Assembly (NCBI RefSeq): GCF_001653755.1
Contig: NZ_CP015125.1
Span: 1-55,000, forward strand
Direction: 5' to 3'
Origin: Dokdonia donghaensis DSW-1
GTDB taxonomy: Bacteria; Bacteroidota; Bacteroidia; Flavobacteriales; Flavobacteriaceae
Length of the DNA stretch: 55,000 nt
Positions 8,701 to 17,193 of this stretch are shown here, piece after piece; the stretch's first letter is position 1; each line of letters opens with the position of its first letter. Below the pieces are notes generated by a model. That model was not told where the DNA came from, ran no database searches, and was given only the letters and a program-made list of their open reading frames with translations. Position numbers and translations under genes: made by a program.

Positions 8701-9014
8701 ATAAAATCAATATCCTTCCCTTTTTCTATCTCTACATTTATAGTTCCGCTATTTTCTCGTGAAGTAGATGTTACACGCTCAACGCCATCTAATCCTTTAA
8801 GGTTATCTTCTATTTTAAGTACAATACCTTCTTCTACCTCTTGCGGAGATGCACCTGGGTAAGCAACACTTATATTAATATTTTTTGAATCTACTAGTGG
8901 AAAGAATGAAGAATTAAGTGACAAGGCACCATAAATACCAAACACCACAAACATTAACACGATAACGTTTACAGCTACGTGATACTTAATAAAATATTCA
9001 ATGACTTTGCGCAT
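5766..9014 (-). CDS. RND efflux pump, inner membrane permease
   Basis: A 1082-residue permease of the AcrB/HAE superfamily that exports substrates using the proton gradient. The N-terminal membrane segment (about 12-32) is followed by a porter domain with the typical SVAYPGASPQEVEE. A run of membrane helices includes GILVDDGIVIAEN, whose paired Asp residues match the proton-relay Asp pair of helix 4. The second half repeats this with GIMVNDGLVLIGKFN. The tail after the last helix is long and charged (about 45 residues). It begins 1 nt after the adaptor stop. Substrate cannot be told from sequence; heavy-metal CusA hallmarks were not evident to me, so a drug, bile or lipid-like export role is likeliest. 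Confidence 0.95.
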   Translation of the reverse strand: MRKVIEYFIKYHVAVNVIVLMFVVFGIYGALSLNSSFFPLVDSKNINISVAYPGASPQEVEEGIVLKIEDNLKGLDGVERVTSTSRENSGTINVEIEKGKDIDFMLLEVKNAVDRVPSFPSGMEPLVVAKVEAIRQTISFSISGENVSLETLKQIGRQVENDLRGIDGISQIAISGYPEEEIEIAVNENSLLAYDLSFADVSQAVSTSNILTTGGSIKTEAEEYLIRANNRAYYGDELSNVIVRSDASGQTIRLKDVAEVRDRFSETPNANYFNGNLAVNVTITSTNTEDLIGAAEKAKVYIEDFNAKYNNVQLAVVSDLSITLVQRTALLTENAIVGMLLVLLFLSVFLNTRLAFWVAFGLPVAFLGMFMLAGYFNVTINVLSLFGMIIVIGILVDDGIVIAENIYQHYERGKTPIQAAVDGTMEVLPPILSAITTTILAFGIFLFLDGRIGEFFGEVSVIVMLTLLVSLVEALIILPAHLAHSKALRAQSNKPKKGMAKLFSNLRYINEFGDRIMVWLRDRVYSPVLRFALDYKFLMFSIFIAFILLTSGSFEAGIIRGAFFPRVASDNVRISLEMPNGTNAAITDSIISMIEEKVIETNKELTEKYKNEIDGPMFENIIKNIGPGTSTASLSINLLPGEERPNEVTSDIVGNMIQEKVGPVIGKESLVYGGGGNFGGSPVAVSLLGNNIAELKAAKEELKKSLETNPVLKDITDNDPAGIKEIRLELNESAYSLGLNLQTVMAQVRAGFFGAQAQRFQRGQDEIRVWVRYDRDNRSSISNLDDMRITTPSGAKVPLNEIASYTIERGDVAVNHLEGRREIQILADLKNPKEVSATDVMTDLRTNVMPEILSKYPTVTPSYEGQNREAGKLTDSLIPVGLTVLLLIYIVIAFTFRSYSQPLMLLLLIPLSLPAVAWGHWIHDFPLNILSMLGIIALIGIMVNDGLVLIGKFNTNLREGMTFEDAIFDAGRSRFRAIFLTSITTIAGLAPLIFEESRQAQFLIPMAISIAYGIGFATVLTLVMLPIFLSFSNWVKTTTDMLQKGRKTARENQERAVKEMEEEHDNDNQELQVAFKPKTDIA

Positions 9015-9015
9015 C

Positions 9016-10152
9016 TTACTCTGCTTCTTCTTGTGATGATTCCTTATCTGAATAGATCTTTACAAGCATACCTGCATATGCTCCAGGTACTGGCTTGCTT
9101 ACTATCTTTGTACCTTCAGGTATACCCTTTACAACTACTTCCTTATCAGAAAAGTAAACTGGGTTTACCGCTATCACATCTAGGATAGAATCACGCACCA
9201 TAAAAAGTTCATTATTTGGCTGTAATAATCCTCTTGGTAGGGATATTGCTTCCTGCTCTTCTTTTGCTTGTAGCAATGCCTCTAAGTAAACACCTTCTCT
9301 AAGCCCTTCTCCTTGTACTTCTATATAAGCATTTATAGTTTGTGAGTCTTGATTTATATTACCATTAACTCGAGTTACCTTACCAGTATAGGTTTGCTTG
9401 CCGTCTATGGTAGATAGTGTCACCTCATTGTTTACTTGTAATAAATCTGCATAATTCTTACTTATAGCAACTTCTAGCTCATATAAACTTGTATCTATAA
9501 ACTCACCTAGCTTTTGCCCAGATCGCACCAGCGTTCCTTCTGTAACTAGAGCTTCTGTTAGAACTCCTGTAAATGGAGCGGTTATTCTGTATTTACCTAG
9601 ACGTTGCTCTAAATTTTTTACATTATAATAAGCCGTTTGTATATTTCTCCCCGAAATGAAATAGCCTTCTTTTTCTGATGTTATTTCTGGTAAAGGTGGA
9701 GTAGCCTTGCTTACGTCAAAGTTATTTAGATATGCTTGCCATTTTGGGTAAGCTTTTGGGTAGTCAAGACGCAAATCTGGCATTATAGAAGTGATCTGGT
9801 CATATAGCGCGCTTTTTTGTGACTGTACACTTGCATAGTACTCAGAGCTATTAAGACTAAGTAATGTTTGTCCTTTTCTATACTCTTGCCCTGGTTTAAA
9901 AAGCTTACTTCCTTTTTGAAGCACGCCCTGCACTTCAGAGAAGATTTCTAATCTTCTTTGTGCAACAAGATTTCCGTTTGCCGAAATTTCTATTGGCACA
10001 ACCCCATTTACAGCATCTTCTACAAAGACTGTTTTTATAACTTTTTTAGGCTTAGGTCTTGTACGTTGATTACTTGCTACAATAGCTTTTGAAGCAAAAA
10101 AAGCTCCAATTATGAGTAGGACTCCTAACAGAGAGAGGATGATTTTACGCAT
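9016..10152 (-). CDS. RND efflux adaptor (membrane fusion protein)
   Basis: A 378-residue periplasmic adaptor of the HlyD/AcrA class. One N-terminal anchor (residues about 4-25, MRKIILSLLGVLLIIGAFF) precedes a lipoyl-type segment (LEIFSEVQGVLQKGSK and its partner ITAPFTGVLTEALVTEG). A short helical hairpin lies between them. A beta-barrel and membrane-proximal domain follow (EVTLSTIDGKQTYTGKVTRV). There is no lipobox Cys, so it is membrane anchored rather than lipidated. It is the first gene of the efflux operon. A -7 box candidate lies 44-51 nt upstream. The C-terminal ESSQEEAE tail is acidic. Confidence 0.93.
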   Translation of the reverse strand: MRKIILSLLGVLLIIGAFFASKAIVASNQRTRPKPKKVIKTVFVEDAVNGVVPIEISANGNLVAQRRLEIFSEVQGVLQKGSKLFKPGQEYRKGQTLLSLNSSEYYASVQSQKSALYDQITSIMPDLRLDYPKAYPKWQAYLNNFDVSKATPPLPEITSEKEGYFISGRNIQTAYYNVKNLEQRLGKYRITAPFTGVLTEALVTEGTLVRSGQKLGEFIDTSLYELEVAISKNYADLLQVNNEVTLSTIDGKQTYTGKVTRVNGNINQDSQTINAYIEVQGEGLREGVYLEALLQAKEEQEAISLPRGLLQPNNELFMVRDSILDVIAVNPVYFSDKEVVVKGIPEGTKIVSKPVPGAYAGMLVKIYSDKESSQEEAE

Positions 10153-10195
10153 CTATTTTATTTTGGTTGTTTTGATGGCTTGAGTACCAGTAGTG

Positions 10196-10203
10196 CAAAT
10201 CTA
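10196..10203 (-). promoter_or_regulatory. Candidate -7 element for the RND operon
   Basis: TAGATTTG on the minus strand fits TAnnTTTG and lies 44 nt upstream of the adaptor ATG. A -33 TTG is not clear at normal spacing. Confidence 0.4.
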
Positions 10204-10302
10204 AGTATGAAGCCGTAGCGCTGCTGTTAACGATGTCTTAAATTAAAAGCAAGAACGTGCGGTATTACTTACAAAACAACCTATTCCATATGTTAAAAGA
10301 AA

Positions 10303-10325
10303 AAACCAGCTTGTATCGCTGGTTT
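10303..10325 (-). terminator. Intrinsic terminator of the ABC-F gene
   Basis: AAACCAGC and GCTGGTTT form an 8-bp stem around TTGTATC/GATACAA. On the minus strand it runs into GGTTTTTTCTTTT, so it fits the end of the ABC-F transcript, about 48 nt after its stop codon and before the RND operon. Confidence 0.75.
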
Positions 10326-10348
10326 CTAAATCTATCTCAAATATATTA

Positions 10349-10364
10349 CGCTTTCGCGAAAGCG
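10349..10364. repeat. CGCTTTCGCGAAAGCG palindrome, exact copy
   Basis: Exact copy 8 nt downstream of the ABC-F stop codon. A separate hairpin with a T tract follows, so here the palindrome is not itself the terminator. Confidence 0.97.
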
Positions 10365-10372
10365 CAAAAATA

Positions 10373-12283
10373 CTAGTTTAACGCATCGAGCTCTTCTGTG
10401 ATTTTCTCCCAGTCTTCCATAAAGCCGTCTAGCTTCTTTTTCTTGCCATTGTAAATGTCAAAAAAACTTGGGTCTGCAACTGTCTCATCATAATTAGTCG
10501 CCAGGGCAACGTCTAGCTCCTTGATCTCGCGTTCTATTTTATTAATATTAGACTCTACCTTACTTAGTCTATTATTAAGAGACTTGAGCTTTTTTTGATC
10601 TTCGTAAGATTTTTTTGTGCTCTTTACTGGTGCTTCTTTTTTTATAACATCTCGCTTTTCTACCTCTCTCAAGTTTGCAACCTCTCGCTGTTCTAGATAG
10701 TAATCTATGTCTCCCAGATACTCTCTTATGCGATGATCCTTAAACTCATATACTCTATCTGTGAGACCTTGTAGAAAATCACGGTCGTGAGATACGACTA
10801 TAAGAGTCCCTTCAAACTGTTTGAGACTATCTTTAAGTACATTTTTTGATTTTATGTCTAGGTGATTTGTAGGCTCATCCATCACAAGCACGTTAAAGGG
10901 CTGCAGCATAAGCTTAGCAAGGGCTAGCCTGTTGCGCTCACCTCCAGAGAGTACACGCACATACTTATCTACCTCCTCTCCCCTAAAGAGAAAAGAGCCT
11001 AATATGTCTCGCACACGTGGTCTTGTTTTCTCATCTGCGGCATCTATCATCGTTTCCTCCACAGTTTTTGACCCGTCAAGGTATTCGGCTTGGTTTTGAG
11101 CAAAATAACCTATTTGTACATTATGCCCTAGCTTCACCTTCCCTTGGTGCTCGAGCTCTCCTACTATAATTTTTGCCAGCGTAGATTTACCTTGACCATT
11201 TTGCCCTACAAAGGCGGTTTTAGTATCACGCTCTACCAGCAAGTCTATACCTTGTAAAACGTTTTTATCTCCATAGCTTTTTGCAACCTCCTCTGCCTCT
11301 ACCACAACCTTACCAGGTGTGACAGATACAGGAAATTTAAGCGTCATCACACTATTATCATCTTCATCTACCTCAATGCGGTCTATCTTATCTAACTTTT
11401 TTATGAGTGACTGCGCCATTGTAGCCTTTGAGGCTTTTGCTCTAAACTTTTCAATAAGCTTTTCTGTCTGCTCAATTTGCTTCTGCTGGTTTTTTTGTGA
11501 AGCCAGTTGCTGCTCCCTTATTTCCGAACGAAGCACAAGGTACTGCGTATACGGCTTCGGGTAATCATAAATGCGACCTAGCGAAATCTCTATAGTACGG
11601 TTAGTCACATTGTCGAGAAACATTTTATCGTGAGATACAATCACTACAGCTCCAGTATACCCTCGCAAGAAACTCTCAAGCCATATAATAGACTCTATAT
11701 CTAAGTGGTTTGTTGGCTCATCCAGCAGTAGTATATCGTGATTTTGTAGTAAAAGTTTAGCTAGCTCAATACGCATACGCCACCCTCCAGAAAAGGTATC
11801 TGTAAGCTTATCAAAATCTTCACGCTTAAAACCTAGACCTTGTAATATACGTTCTGTCTCACCTTTATAACTATAACCGCCGTGTACTTCATACTGGTGT
11901 TGCACGTCGTTTATATCTATCATAAGCTGGTTATAGCTCTCACTCTCGTAGTCTGTACGTGTCGCTAGTTGCTCATTAATATGAGCAAGTTGACTCTCTA
12001 GTTTTTTAATTTCTTTAAAAGCCTCATAAGACTCCTCAAGCACCGTGCGGCCTTCTATAAAATCAATATCTTGCTTTAAGAAACCTATGCTTATCTCCTT
12101 CTCAATAGCTATAGATCCCGTATCATACTGCTGCTCGCCAGAAATGATACGCAGCATTGTAGACTTACCAGCACCGTTTTTACCCACAAGCCCTACTCGA
12201 TCACCATTATTAAGTCTAAAGGTGATTTCTTCAAACAAATATTCGCCTTGAAAAGAGACAGAAAGGTTGTGAATATTAAGCAT
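10373..12283 (-). CDS. ABC-F family ATPase
   Basis: A 636-residue soluble protein with two ATP-binding cassettes and no membrane domain, as in ABC-F ribosome-associated factors (Uup/YheS/EttA relatives). Domain 1 has Walker A GKNGAGKST (residues 34-42), signature FSGGWRMRIELAK and Walker B ILLLDEPTNHLD. The linker between the cassettes is Lys/Gln rich (QLASQKNQQKQIEQTEKLIEK). Domain 2 has GQNGQGKST, LSGGERNRLALAK and VLVMDEPTNHLD. The C-terminus is a coiled coil (about 560-630), as in Uup, which acts on ribosomes or nucleic acids. Which ABC-F subfamily it belongs to is not decided here. It is monocistronic, with a hairpin downstream. Confidence 0.93.
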   Translation of the reverse strand: MLNIHNLSVSFQGEYLFEEITFRLNNGDRVGLVGKNGAGKSTMLRIISGEQQYDTGSIAIEKEISIGFLKQDIDFIEGRTVLEESYEAFKEIKKLESQLAHINEQLATRTDYESESYNQLMIDINDVQHQYEVHGGYSYKGETERILQGLGFKREDFDKLTDTFSGGWRMRIELAKLLLQNHDILLLDEPTNHLDIESIIWLESFLRGYTGAVVIVSHDKMFLDNVTNRTIEISLGRIYDYPKPYTQYLVLRSEIREQQLASQKNQQKQIEQTEKLIEKFRAKASKATMAQSLIKKLDKIDRIEVDEDDNSVMTLKFPVSVTPGKVVVEAEEVAKSYGDKNVLQGIDLLVERDTKTAFVGQNGQGKSTLAKIIVGELEHQGKVKLGHNVQIGYFAQNQAEYLDGSKTVEETMIDAADEKTRPRVRDILGSFLFRGEEVDKYVRVLSGGERNRLALAKLMLQPFNVLVMDEPTNHLDIKSKNVLKDSLKQFEGTLIVVSHDRDFLQGLTDRVYEFKDHRIREYLGDIDYYLEQREVANLREVEKRDVIKKEAPVKSTKKSYEDQKKLKSLNNRLSKVESNINKIEREIKELDVALATNYDETVADPSFFDIYNGKKKKLDGFMEDWEKITEELDALN

Positions 12284-12366
12284 ACGATATTAAGTAAAAG
12301 TTATAATTTGAAATCGGTGTGGTGGTGCAAAGATGCTTAAATTTGTACTTATAAACTAAGGAGATT

Positions 12367-12762
12367 ATGGGAATTCTAAAAGGCACAAAACTCAACAGCA
12401 TTCTTACTGGTAAATGTCCCGTTTGCCAGAACGAGTCTATGTATAAAAACTCAAATCCTTACATCTTATCTGAGACGCTCAAAATGCACGAGCGTTGCTC
12501 TCACTGCGGCACAAAATATAAGATAGAACCTTCTTTCTTTTATGGAGCAATGTATGTAAGCTATCCCGTAGGCATAGCATTTGCCACAGCCGCTTTTGTA
12601 ATCACCTATTTCTTTTTTGAAGCTACGCTAGTAAATACATTTATCGCCATAGTAGGTACAATGGTCGTTTTTATGCCAGTTATTATGCGACTAGCACGCA
12701 ACATATGGATTAACTTTTTTATGAAATATGACCCGAGTAAAGATCAACTGGTAAGTAAGTAA
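12367..12762 (+). CDS. DUF983 zinc-ribbon membrane protein
   Basis: A 131-residue protein. The N-terminus carries two cysteine pairs, CPVCQNES and CSHCGTKYKIEP (about residues 18-50), forming a probable zinc ribbon. Two membrane segments follow (about 60-80 and 85-105, SYPVGIAFATAAFVITYFFF and TFIAIVGTMVVFMPVIM), then a charged C-terminus. This is the DUF983 layout; its function is not known. It is divergent from the ABC-F gene, with 83 bp between them. The palindrome follows its stop codon by 5 nt. Confidence 0.88.
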   Translation: MGILKGTKLNSILTGKCPVCQNESMYKNSNPYILSETLKMHERCSHCGTKYKIEPSFFYGAMYVSYPVGIAFATAAFVITYFFFEATLVNTFIAIVGTMVVFMPVIMRLARNIWINFFMKYDPSKDQLVSK

Positions 12763-12767
12763 GTTTA

Positions 12768-12783
12768 CGCTTTCGCGAAAGCA
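12768..12783. repeat. CGCTTTCGCGAAAGCG palindrome, one mismatch
   Basis: Fifteen of 16 bases match (final G is A). It lies 5 nt downstream of the DUF983 stop and between two convergent genes. Confidence 0.93.
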
Positions 12784-12806
12784 TACTAAACCACATTGCT
12801 TACTAC

Positions 12807-13865
12807 CTAGATCTCCAGTTTTTTGGGAAATCTCATTATATCAACCTCCTCAGTAAGCGGAATATTCTTTTCTATAAATTCAAATAGATAGTGTGCCAGC
12901 AGTGGCCCCGCCATTATCCCGCGCGTACCTAAGCCATTGAGCACAGCGAGCTGTTTATATGTAGGATGCACTCCTAATAGTGGCCTTCTGTCTCCTGTAG
13001 TAGGGCGTATACCCGCCTCTTGACTTACCACCTCATATGGTGTATTTACTAAAGCAGCAAACTTAGACTCTAACTCCTCGCGGGCTACCTGCGTGCTTTC
13101 CCAGTCCTTATCTGTCCAGTTATACGTTGCTCCTACTTTGTATAAATCCTCACCTAGTGGTACTACAAAAAATGATGTTTTGATAGCGGCGGTTAGCTTT
13201 AATTTTGGTGCCTTTATGATGATGTACTCCCCCTTGTTACCTACGAGTGGCAATCTGTTAAAATAGGGATTCTGCTTGATACCATATCCTTCGGCAAAGA
13301 CTATGTGGGTCGCTTCATAACCTTGATACTGTACTCCGGCATCTGTAAGTGTGAGCTGTGCGTAGTTGAATTCCGCTTTCGCGAAAGCGGACATCTCTTC
13401 TAGATATTTTTCATAGTGCTCTTGCAATGTGGTAATGGCTATACGCCCTGTCTCTGCAACTTCTCCATAGTTATATGGTGCATCTATAAACTCACTGTCT
13501 GCCTTTACAAGAGGCGTTTTTACAAAACGCTCGAGCCCCTGCTTATCACTAGCAGCAAACCAATTATTTTGATCTTCTATAGAGTGAAACACCTTCCTCA
13601 CGGGCATAGGGTACATAAACTGAGTATCTAGCTTTTCCTCAAGTTTTTTAAAATACGGAATCGCTAGATCAAACTGCGATACAGCTTTCCAAGGGAGGGA
13701 GTATCGTTTTAAAATTACAGGATTATAAAGACCGGCAGCTACCCTACTAGCACCTTCTACGCCCTTATCAAACACCATAAAAGTCTTACCTGCGGCTAGA
13801 CATTGCTCACAAAAAGCAATACCAGCAAGACCTAGACCTACTATTATATAATCTACTTTACTCAC
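12807..13865 (-). CDS. FAD-dependent oxidoreductase (DAO family)
   Basis: A 352-residue enzyme. The N-terminal dinucleotide fold is VDYIIVGLGLAGIAFCEQC (GxGxxG at about residues 11-16), followed by a D-amino-acid-oxidase-like body and the conserved C-terminal PTTGDRRPLLGVHPTY and NGLGTRGIMAGPLLAHYL (second FAD contact). Members oxidise amines, amino acids or thiazole precursors; the ThiO/MnmC-like similarity is general, so no substrate is claimed. No signal peptide is present, so it is cytoplasmic. An exact palindrome encodes AFAKA at about residues 160-165 between GIRI-type strands. It is transcribed convergently with the DUF983 gene. Confidence 0.85.
   Translation of the reverse strand: MSKVDYIIVGLGLAGIAFCEQCLAAGKTFMVFDKGVEGASRVAAGLYNPVILKRYSLPWKAVSQFDLAIPYFKKLEEKLDTQFMYPMPVRKVFHSIEDQNNWFAASDKQGLERFVKTPLVKADSEFIDAPYNYGEVAETGRIAITTLQEHYEKYLEEMSAFAKAEFNYAQLTLTDAGVQYQGYEATHIVFAEGYGIKQNPYFNRLPLVGNKGEYIIIKAPKLKLTAAIKTSFFVVPLGEDLYKVGATYNWTDKDWESTQVAREELESKFAALVNTPYEVVSQEAGIRPTTGDRRPLLGVHPTYKQLAVLNGLGTRGIMAGPLLAHYLFEFIEKNIPLTEEVDIMRFPKKLEI
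13374..13389. repeat. CGCTTTCGCGAAAGCG palindrome, exact copy inside a FAD oxidoreductase gene
   Basis: Exact copy in the coding region. On the coding strand it reads Ala-Phe-Ala-Lys-Ala within EMSAFAKAEFNY, a mid-protein position. Confidence 0.97.
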
Positions 13866-13922
13866 AAAACAAAAATAAGGTAATAGCCGGTTTAAATAGT
13901 GATGTTATCTTCATTACATAAA

Positions 13923-13955
13923 AAAAGCCATCAAAACATTGTTCTGATGGCTTTT
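13923..13955 (-). terminator. Intrinsic terminator of the gldKLMN operon
   Basis: AAAAGCCATCA and TGATGGCTTTT pair perfectly around an 11-nt loop. It lies 22 nt after the gldN stop on the minus strand and is symmetric, so it also works in the other direction. Confidence 0.85.
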
Positions 13956-13976
13956 ATATATTCTAATAGAACTCCC

Positions 13977-14867
13977 TTAATAATTCCAAAGGTCTTGCTC
14001 TATGTTGCGTATATTTTCTTTTATACGATTAGACTCAAGTAACTGCATCATTGCATTGTCACTTATGTACTCCTTAACCTTGCGGTCTCCTTGCACATTA
14101 TCTTCTTGATAAATTGTGGCGTTAAAGCGCCTACTGTTAAGAAGATGATCAAATGAAATAGGTAAAGATGTGTTTTTACGGTTAAAAGCTTTTGCATTGT
14201 GAAGCACTTCTCTCGCCCCTGGGAACCATACCCAGAAAAGCTCGATATCTGCCGCACTTGCATCATCTAAAAAGTTTACATCACCAGACACTGGAGCAAT
14301 ACCTAACAGACGGTACTTTAACTCACCTTGACGCTTATCTATATACCAGTACCCTCGTACGTGATATGCGTTAATGTCATAAGATGTAATCTCTGTACGC
14401 TCGATGTTATAATCTGAAATAGGCTCCCCTGCGTTAAACTGATCGTACCCCTCATCTGAAGTATCGATCTTTACCATTGCAGCAGAAAGGTCTTCTAACT
14501 GTATCTTTTCTGTAAAATATGAATCTCTATAGATAGCGTCTATCTTACCATTTTTAATATTCTTTACAAGAACATCAAAAAGTGAACGACGATCTGACCC
14601 CATATTTACCGTATCAATAGGGTAATATAGAGGAAAGTTAACGCGCTCATCAAGATCAATAACTTCCCACGTATTTTTTGCCCATAGTACATCACGTTTT
14701 TCAACGTAACCGTATGGTAATGGTTTGTCATTATCTTTTGCTTTTTGCTCTTCGGTTACTTCAAACATCTCGTCTGGCGTTTTTGCGTTAAGGATGTTAC
14801 CTTGTGCAAACGCTGGTACAGTCATTAAAAGACCTAGTGCAACAAAAATTAAACGTTTAAGACTCAT
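13977..14867 (-). CDS. gldN: GldN, type IX secretion component
   Basis: GldN is a periplasmic component of the type IX secretion system that forms a large ring with GldK under the outer membrane. The 296-residue protein starts with a signal peptide (residues 1-22, ending PAFAQ). It contains the family features KRDVLWAKNTWEVIDLDERVN, given here as KRDVLWAKNTWE, plus FPLYYPID and LFWVWFPGAREVLHNAKAFN near the C-terminus. It is last in the order gldK-gldL-gldM-gldN, 13 nt after gldM, with a strong terminator following. The pieces FNRKN and LLNSRRFNATIYQEDN are also typical. I recognise it with confidence from sequence and neighbours. Confidence 0.95.
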   Translation of the reverse strand: MSLKRLIFVALGLLMTVPAFAQGNILNAKTPDEMFEVTEEQKAKDNDKPLPYGYVEKRDVLWAKNTWEVIDLDERVNFPLYYPIDTVNMGSDRRSLFDVLVKNIKNGKIDAIYRDSYFTEKIQLEDLSAAMVKIDTSDEGYDQFNAGEPISDYNIERTEITSYDINAYHVRGYWYIDKRQGELKYRLLGIAPVSGDVNFLDDASAADIELFWVWFPGAREVLHNAKAFNRKNTSLPISFDHLLNSRRFNATIYQEDNVQGDRKVKEYISDNAMMQLLESNRIKENIRNIEQDLWNY

Positions 14868-14880
14868 AATTTACTTTATT

Positions 14881-16431
14881 TTAGTTTGATAGCTCAATAA
14901 TGATAGGAGACACGGTCTTCAATCTTATAGAGTTACCTGGTATACTTGCTTTAATATCAAATATCTGTACTGACGAACCTCTTTTTGCTCTTTTAAGTGC
15001 AGACTTCGCCGCTGCATTAAGTCTATTACCTTGTACAGCTACCGTGGCCTGATCACCTGCTCTAAACTTAAAGCTATTAACTTTAAGATTTAAGTCAAAA
15101 TCAAAGTCTGGTAAAACAGCATTAATAGGAGCTGCAGATACTGTGTTACGAGGTTTCTTAAGGTTACCACCGTCATCTCCTCCTAAAGCTCCTACTGGAC
15201 GTGGGATATCTTTAATACGGAAAACAGCTTTATCAGAAACTGTACCACCGCCGTCTGGCAGCTTTGCAGTCACATTAATTGTCACCTCTCTACCTTGAGA
15301 AGGTTTCATATTGTACTTACTTCCTGATCTTTTAGAAAGACCTGCTCCAGATGCTGTAACAGCATTATCTGCCACACCAGCAAATGATATGGTCATAGGG
15401 TTATCTACACCACGGTATACAACATTCATCTTATCTGCAGCGATAGTTGCAGAGTTAGGTTTATTTATTGTTGTAAAAGCCTGCTCTACAGCAACCTCTA
15501 TTTCTTTACCGTCTTGTGGGTAAAATAATGTACCTGTGATTTTGTGATCTCCTACTCCACCAGTATTTACTCCTAATACTAGTTTACCACCATCATAAGA
15601 AATCTTATCTGAAGGTATTGCTCTTCCATCAAGCTTAAGCTCAACTCTAGAAGGTTTTGTAGAAGCATCTACACGACCTAAAGAAAGCACACCATCAAAA
15701 GTTGATCCTGTGTAATAAGCTCCTTTTGAAGTAGTCATTACTGTCTCATAGTTATCTAAAGAAGCCAGTTCTTTAAGATTACCAGAAAGTAGCTTTGTTA
15801 AAAGCTCGTTTTCAACAACCTTGATATCATTTTGCAATTGAGACATCTTAGTTAATGAAGATACTGAAGGGAAACCTACAAAATTATATGATATATAATC
15901 CTTCTTTACTCCTTCTCCATCTACAATATCACTCGTACTAAAATCTTCATTGATTTGAGCAACTAGCGCTTTATTGTCACCTGCAAGCTTTACCATACCG
16001 TCACGGTACTTTGCCATCTCATCAAGAAAAGTTTGCCCTTCTGGTGTGATCTTTCCTCCTTTATAAAAGCGCTCATCTAGAAAGTTAGACTTATCCATTG
16101 ATTCATAATCTGTCTTATCTTCTACTTCTGCAAGTAGCGCATCTTTCTCTGAAGCTAGATAAGCAAAGTATGTATCTCCTAGTTGCTTTGCAGACTGCGC
16201 TGTTGCTGCAGCTGCTTTGAACTCTTCATTTTCGTTTGCCTTCTTAGAAAGATCTGCTAGTGCTAGATTATTCTTAGTTTCAAACGTAGTATTAGAACGA
16301 TCAAATTTTTCGTTTATCGACCCAAAAGCCGATAGTACCTCCTTAGACATATTAAGTGCTAGCATTGCTATAAACACTAGATACATCAGGTTAATCATCT
16401 TCTGCCTTGGGCTTTGTTTTCCTCCTGCCAT
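14881..16431 (-). CDS. gldM: GldM, type IX secretion motor subunit
   Basis: GldM couples the inner-membrane GldL motor to the periplasmic GldKN ring. The 516-residue protein has a short cytoplasmic N-terminus (MAGGKQSPRQKMINLM), one membrane helix (about residues 15-35, MYLVFIAMLALNMSKEVLSA) and then a long periplasmic part. The part begins with an alpha-helical D1 domain, followed by beta-rich D2-D4 domains containing RPVGALGGDDGGNLKKPRN. The N-terminal PRQKMINLMYLVF is highly typical of GldM. It lies 48 bp after gldL. Overall length matches the F. johnsoniae protein (about 513). Confidence 0.95.
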   Translation of the reverse strand: MAGGKQSPRQKMINLMYLVFIAMLALNMSKEVLSAFGSINEKFDRSNTTFETKNNLALADLSKKANENEEFKAAAATAQSAKQLGDTYFAYLASEKDALLAEVEDKTDYESMDKSNFLDERFYKGGKITPEGQTFLDEMAKYRDGMVKLAGDNKALVAQINEDFSTSDIVDGEGVKKDYISYNFVGFPSVSSLTKMSQLQNDIKVVENELLTKLLSGNLKELASLDNYETVMTTSKGAYYTGSTFDGVLSLGRVDASTKPSRVELKLDGRAIPSDKISYDGGKLVLGVNTGGVGDHKITGTLFYPQDGKEIEVAVEQAFTTINKPNSATIAADKMNVVYRGVDNPMTISFAGVADNAVTASGAGLSKRSGSKYNMKPSQGREVTINVTAKLPDGGGTVSDKAVFRIKDIPRPVGALGGDDGGNLKKPRNTVSAAPINAVLPDFDFDLNLKVNSFKFRAGDQATVAVQGNRLNAAAKSALKRAKRGSSVQIFDIKASIPGNSIRLKTVSPIIIELSN

Positions 16432-16479
16432 TGTTTTTAATTTTAGCTGTTAGTTAGTTAATTGTAAAAACAACTAGAA

Positions 16480-17115
16480 TTAGTTTTTATTCATAGCAGA
16501 AAGCATTCCTCCATAAACACCATTCAGTGAAGAAAGGTTTGTTGCAAGACTTTCCATTTGCTCTTTGAGTTTTCCTGCATTTGCAGTCACTTGCTCATTG
16601 ATTTCTGCCTGACGGCTAGAAGACTCAACCTGCACCTTATAAAGGCTATTTAAAGATTCCATTTGAGCAGCAGCAAGTGCCATCTCTTCAGAGTATTTTT
16701 TTGTCGAGGCCATTGCATCTGTAGTAGGAGCAATTCCTTTTGCTGCACCTTCAAAATTACGAATGCTATTTCCTAAGCTGCTCATCAACTCACCGTCAAT
16801 TTTTGCCTCTTTAAGCATATCGTCTAGTTTTTTAGATAATTGTACTTCTGCATCTACAGGAGCTGCAGCTTTTTTCTTAGATCCACCTGCTCCGCCTGCT
16901 AGTTCTGGATATACTAGAGCCCAATCAAGTTCGTCATCTACTGGTTCAAATGCAGAAATTGCGAATACTATTGCCTCTGTAACAAGACCTACAATAAGCA
17001 TCTCGTTTCCAAAAGGCCAGTGCATAATTTTAAATAAAGCACCAATAATTACAACTGCTGCTCCTAGTCCGTAGACCATATTCATTAATTTCTTTCCAGT
17101 TTTAGATTTTGCCAT
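16480..17115 (-). CDS. gldL: GldL, type IX secretion motor subunit
   Basis: GldL is the inner-membrane partner of GldM and supplies proton-driven rotation to the T9SS. The 211-residue protein has two membrane helices near the N-terminus (about residues 11-27 and 37-57). They are joined by the conserved loop KIMHWPFGNE; the second helix contains the Glu of VTEAIVFAISAFEP, the likely proton-coupling residue. A helical cytoplasmic tail (about 100-205) with coiled-coil potential follows (LAAAQMESLNSLYKVQVESS). It lies between gldK (78 bp upstream) and gldM. Confidence 0.94.
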   Translation of the reverse strand: MAKSKTGKKLMNMVYGLGAAVVIIGALFKIMHWPFGNEMLIVGLVTEAIVFAISAFEPVDDELDWALVYPELAGGAGGSKKKAAAPVDAEVQLSKKLDDMLKEAKIDGELMSSLGNSIRNFEGAAKGIAPTTDAMASTKKYSEEMALAAAQMESLNSLYKVQVESSSRQAEINEQVTANAGKLKEQMESLATNLSSLNGVYGGMLSAMNKN

Positions 17116-17193
17116 GACTAATAAAATTTTTTAGTTTAGTTAAGTTAATTTAGTTAAGTAATTGAATAATATAATTTGGGTAAATAATATTAG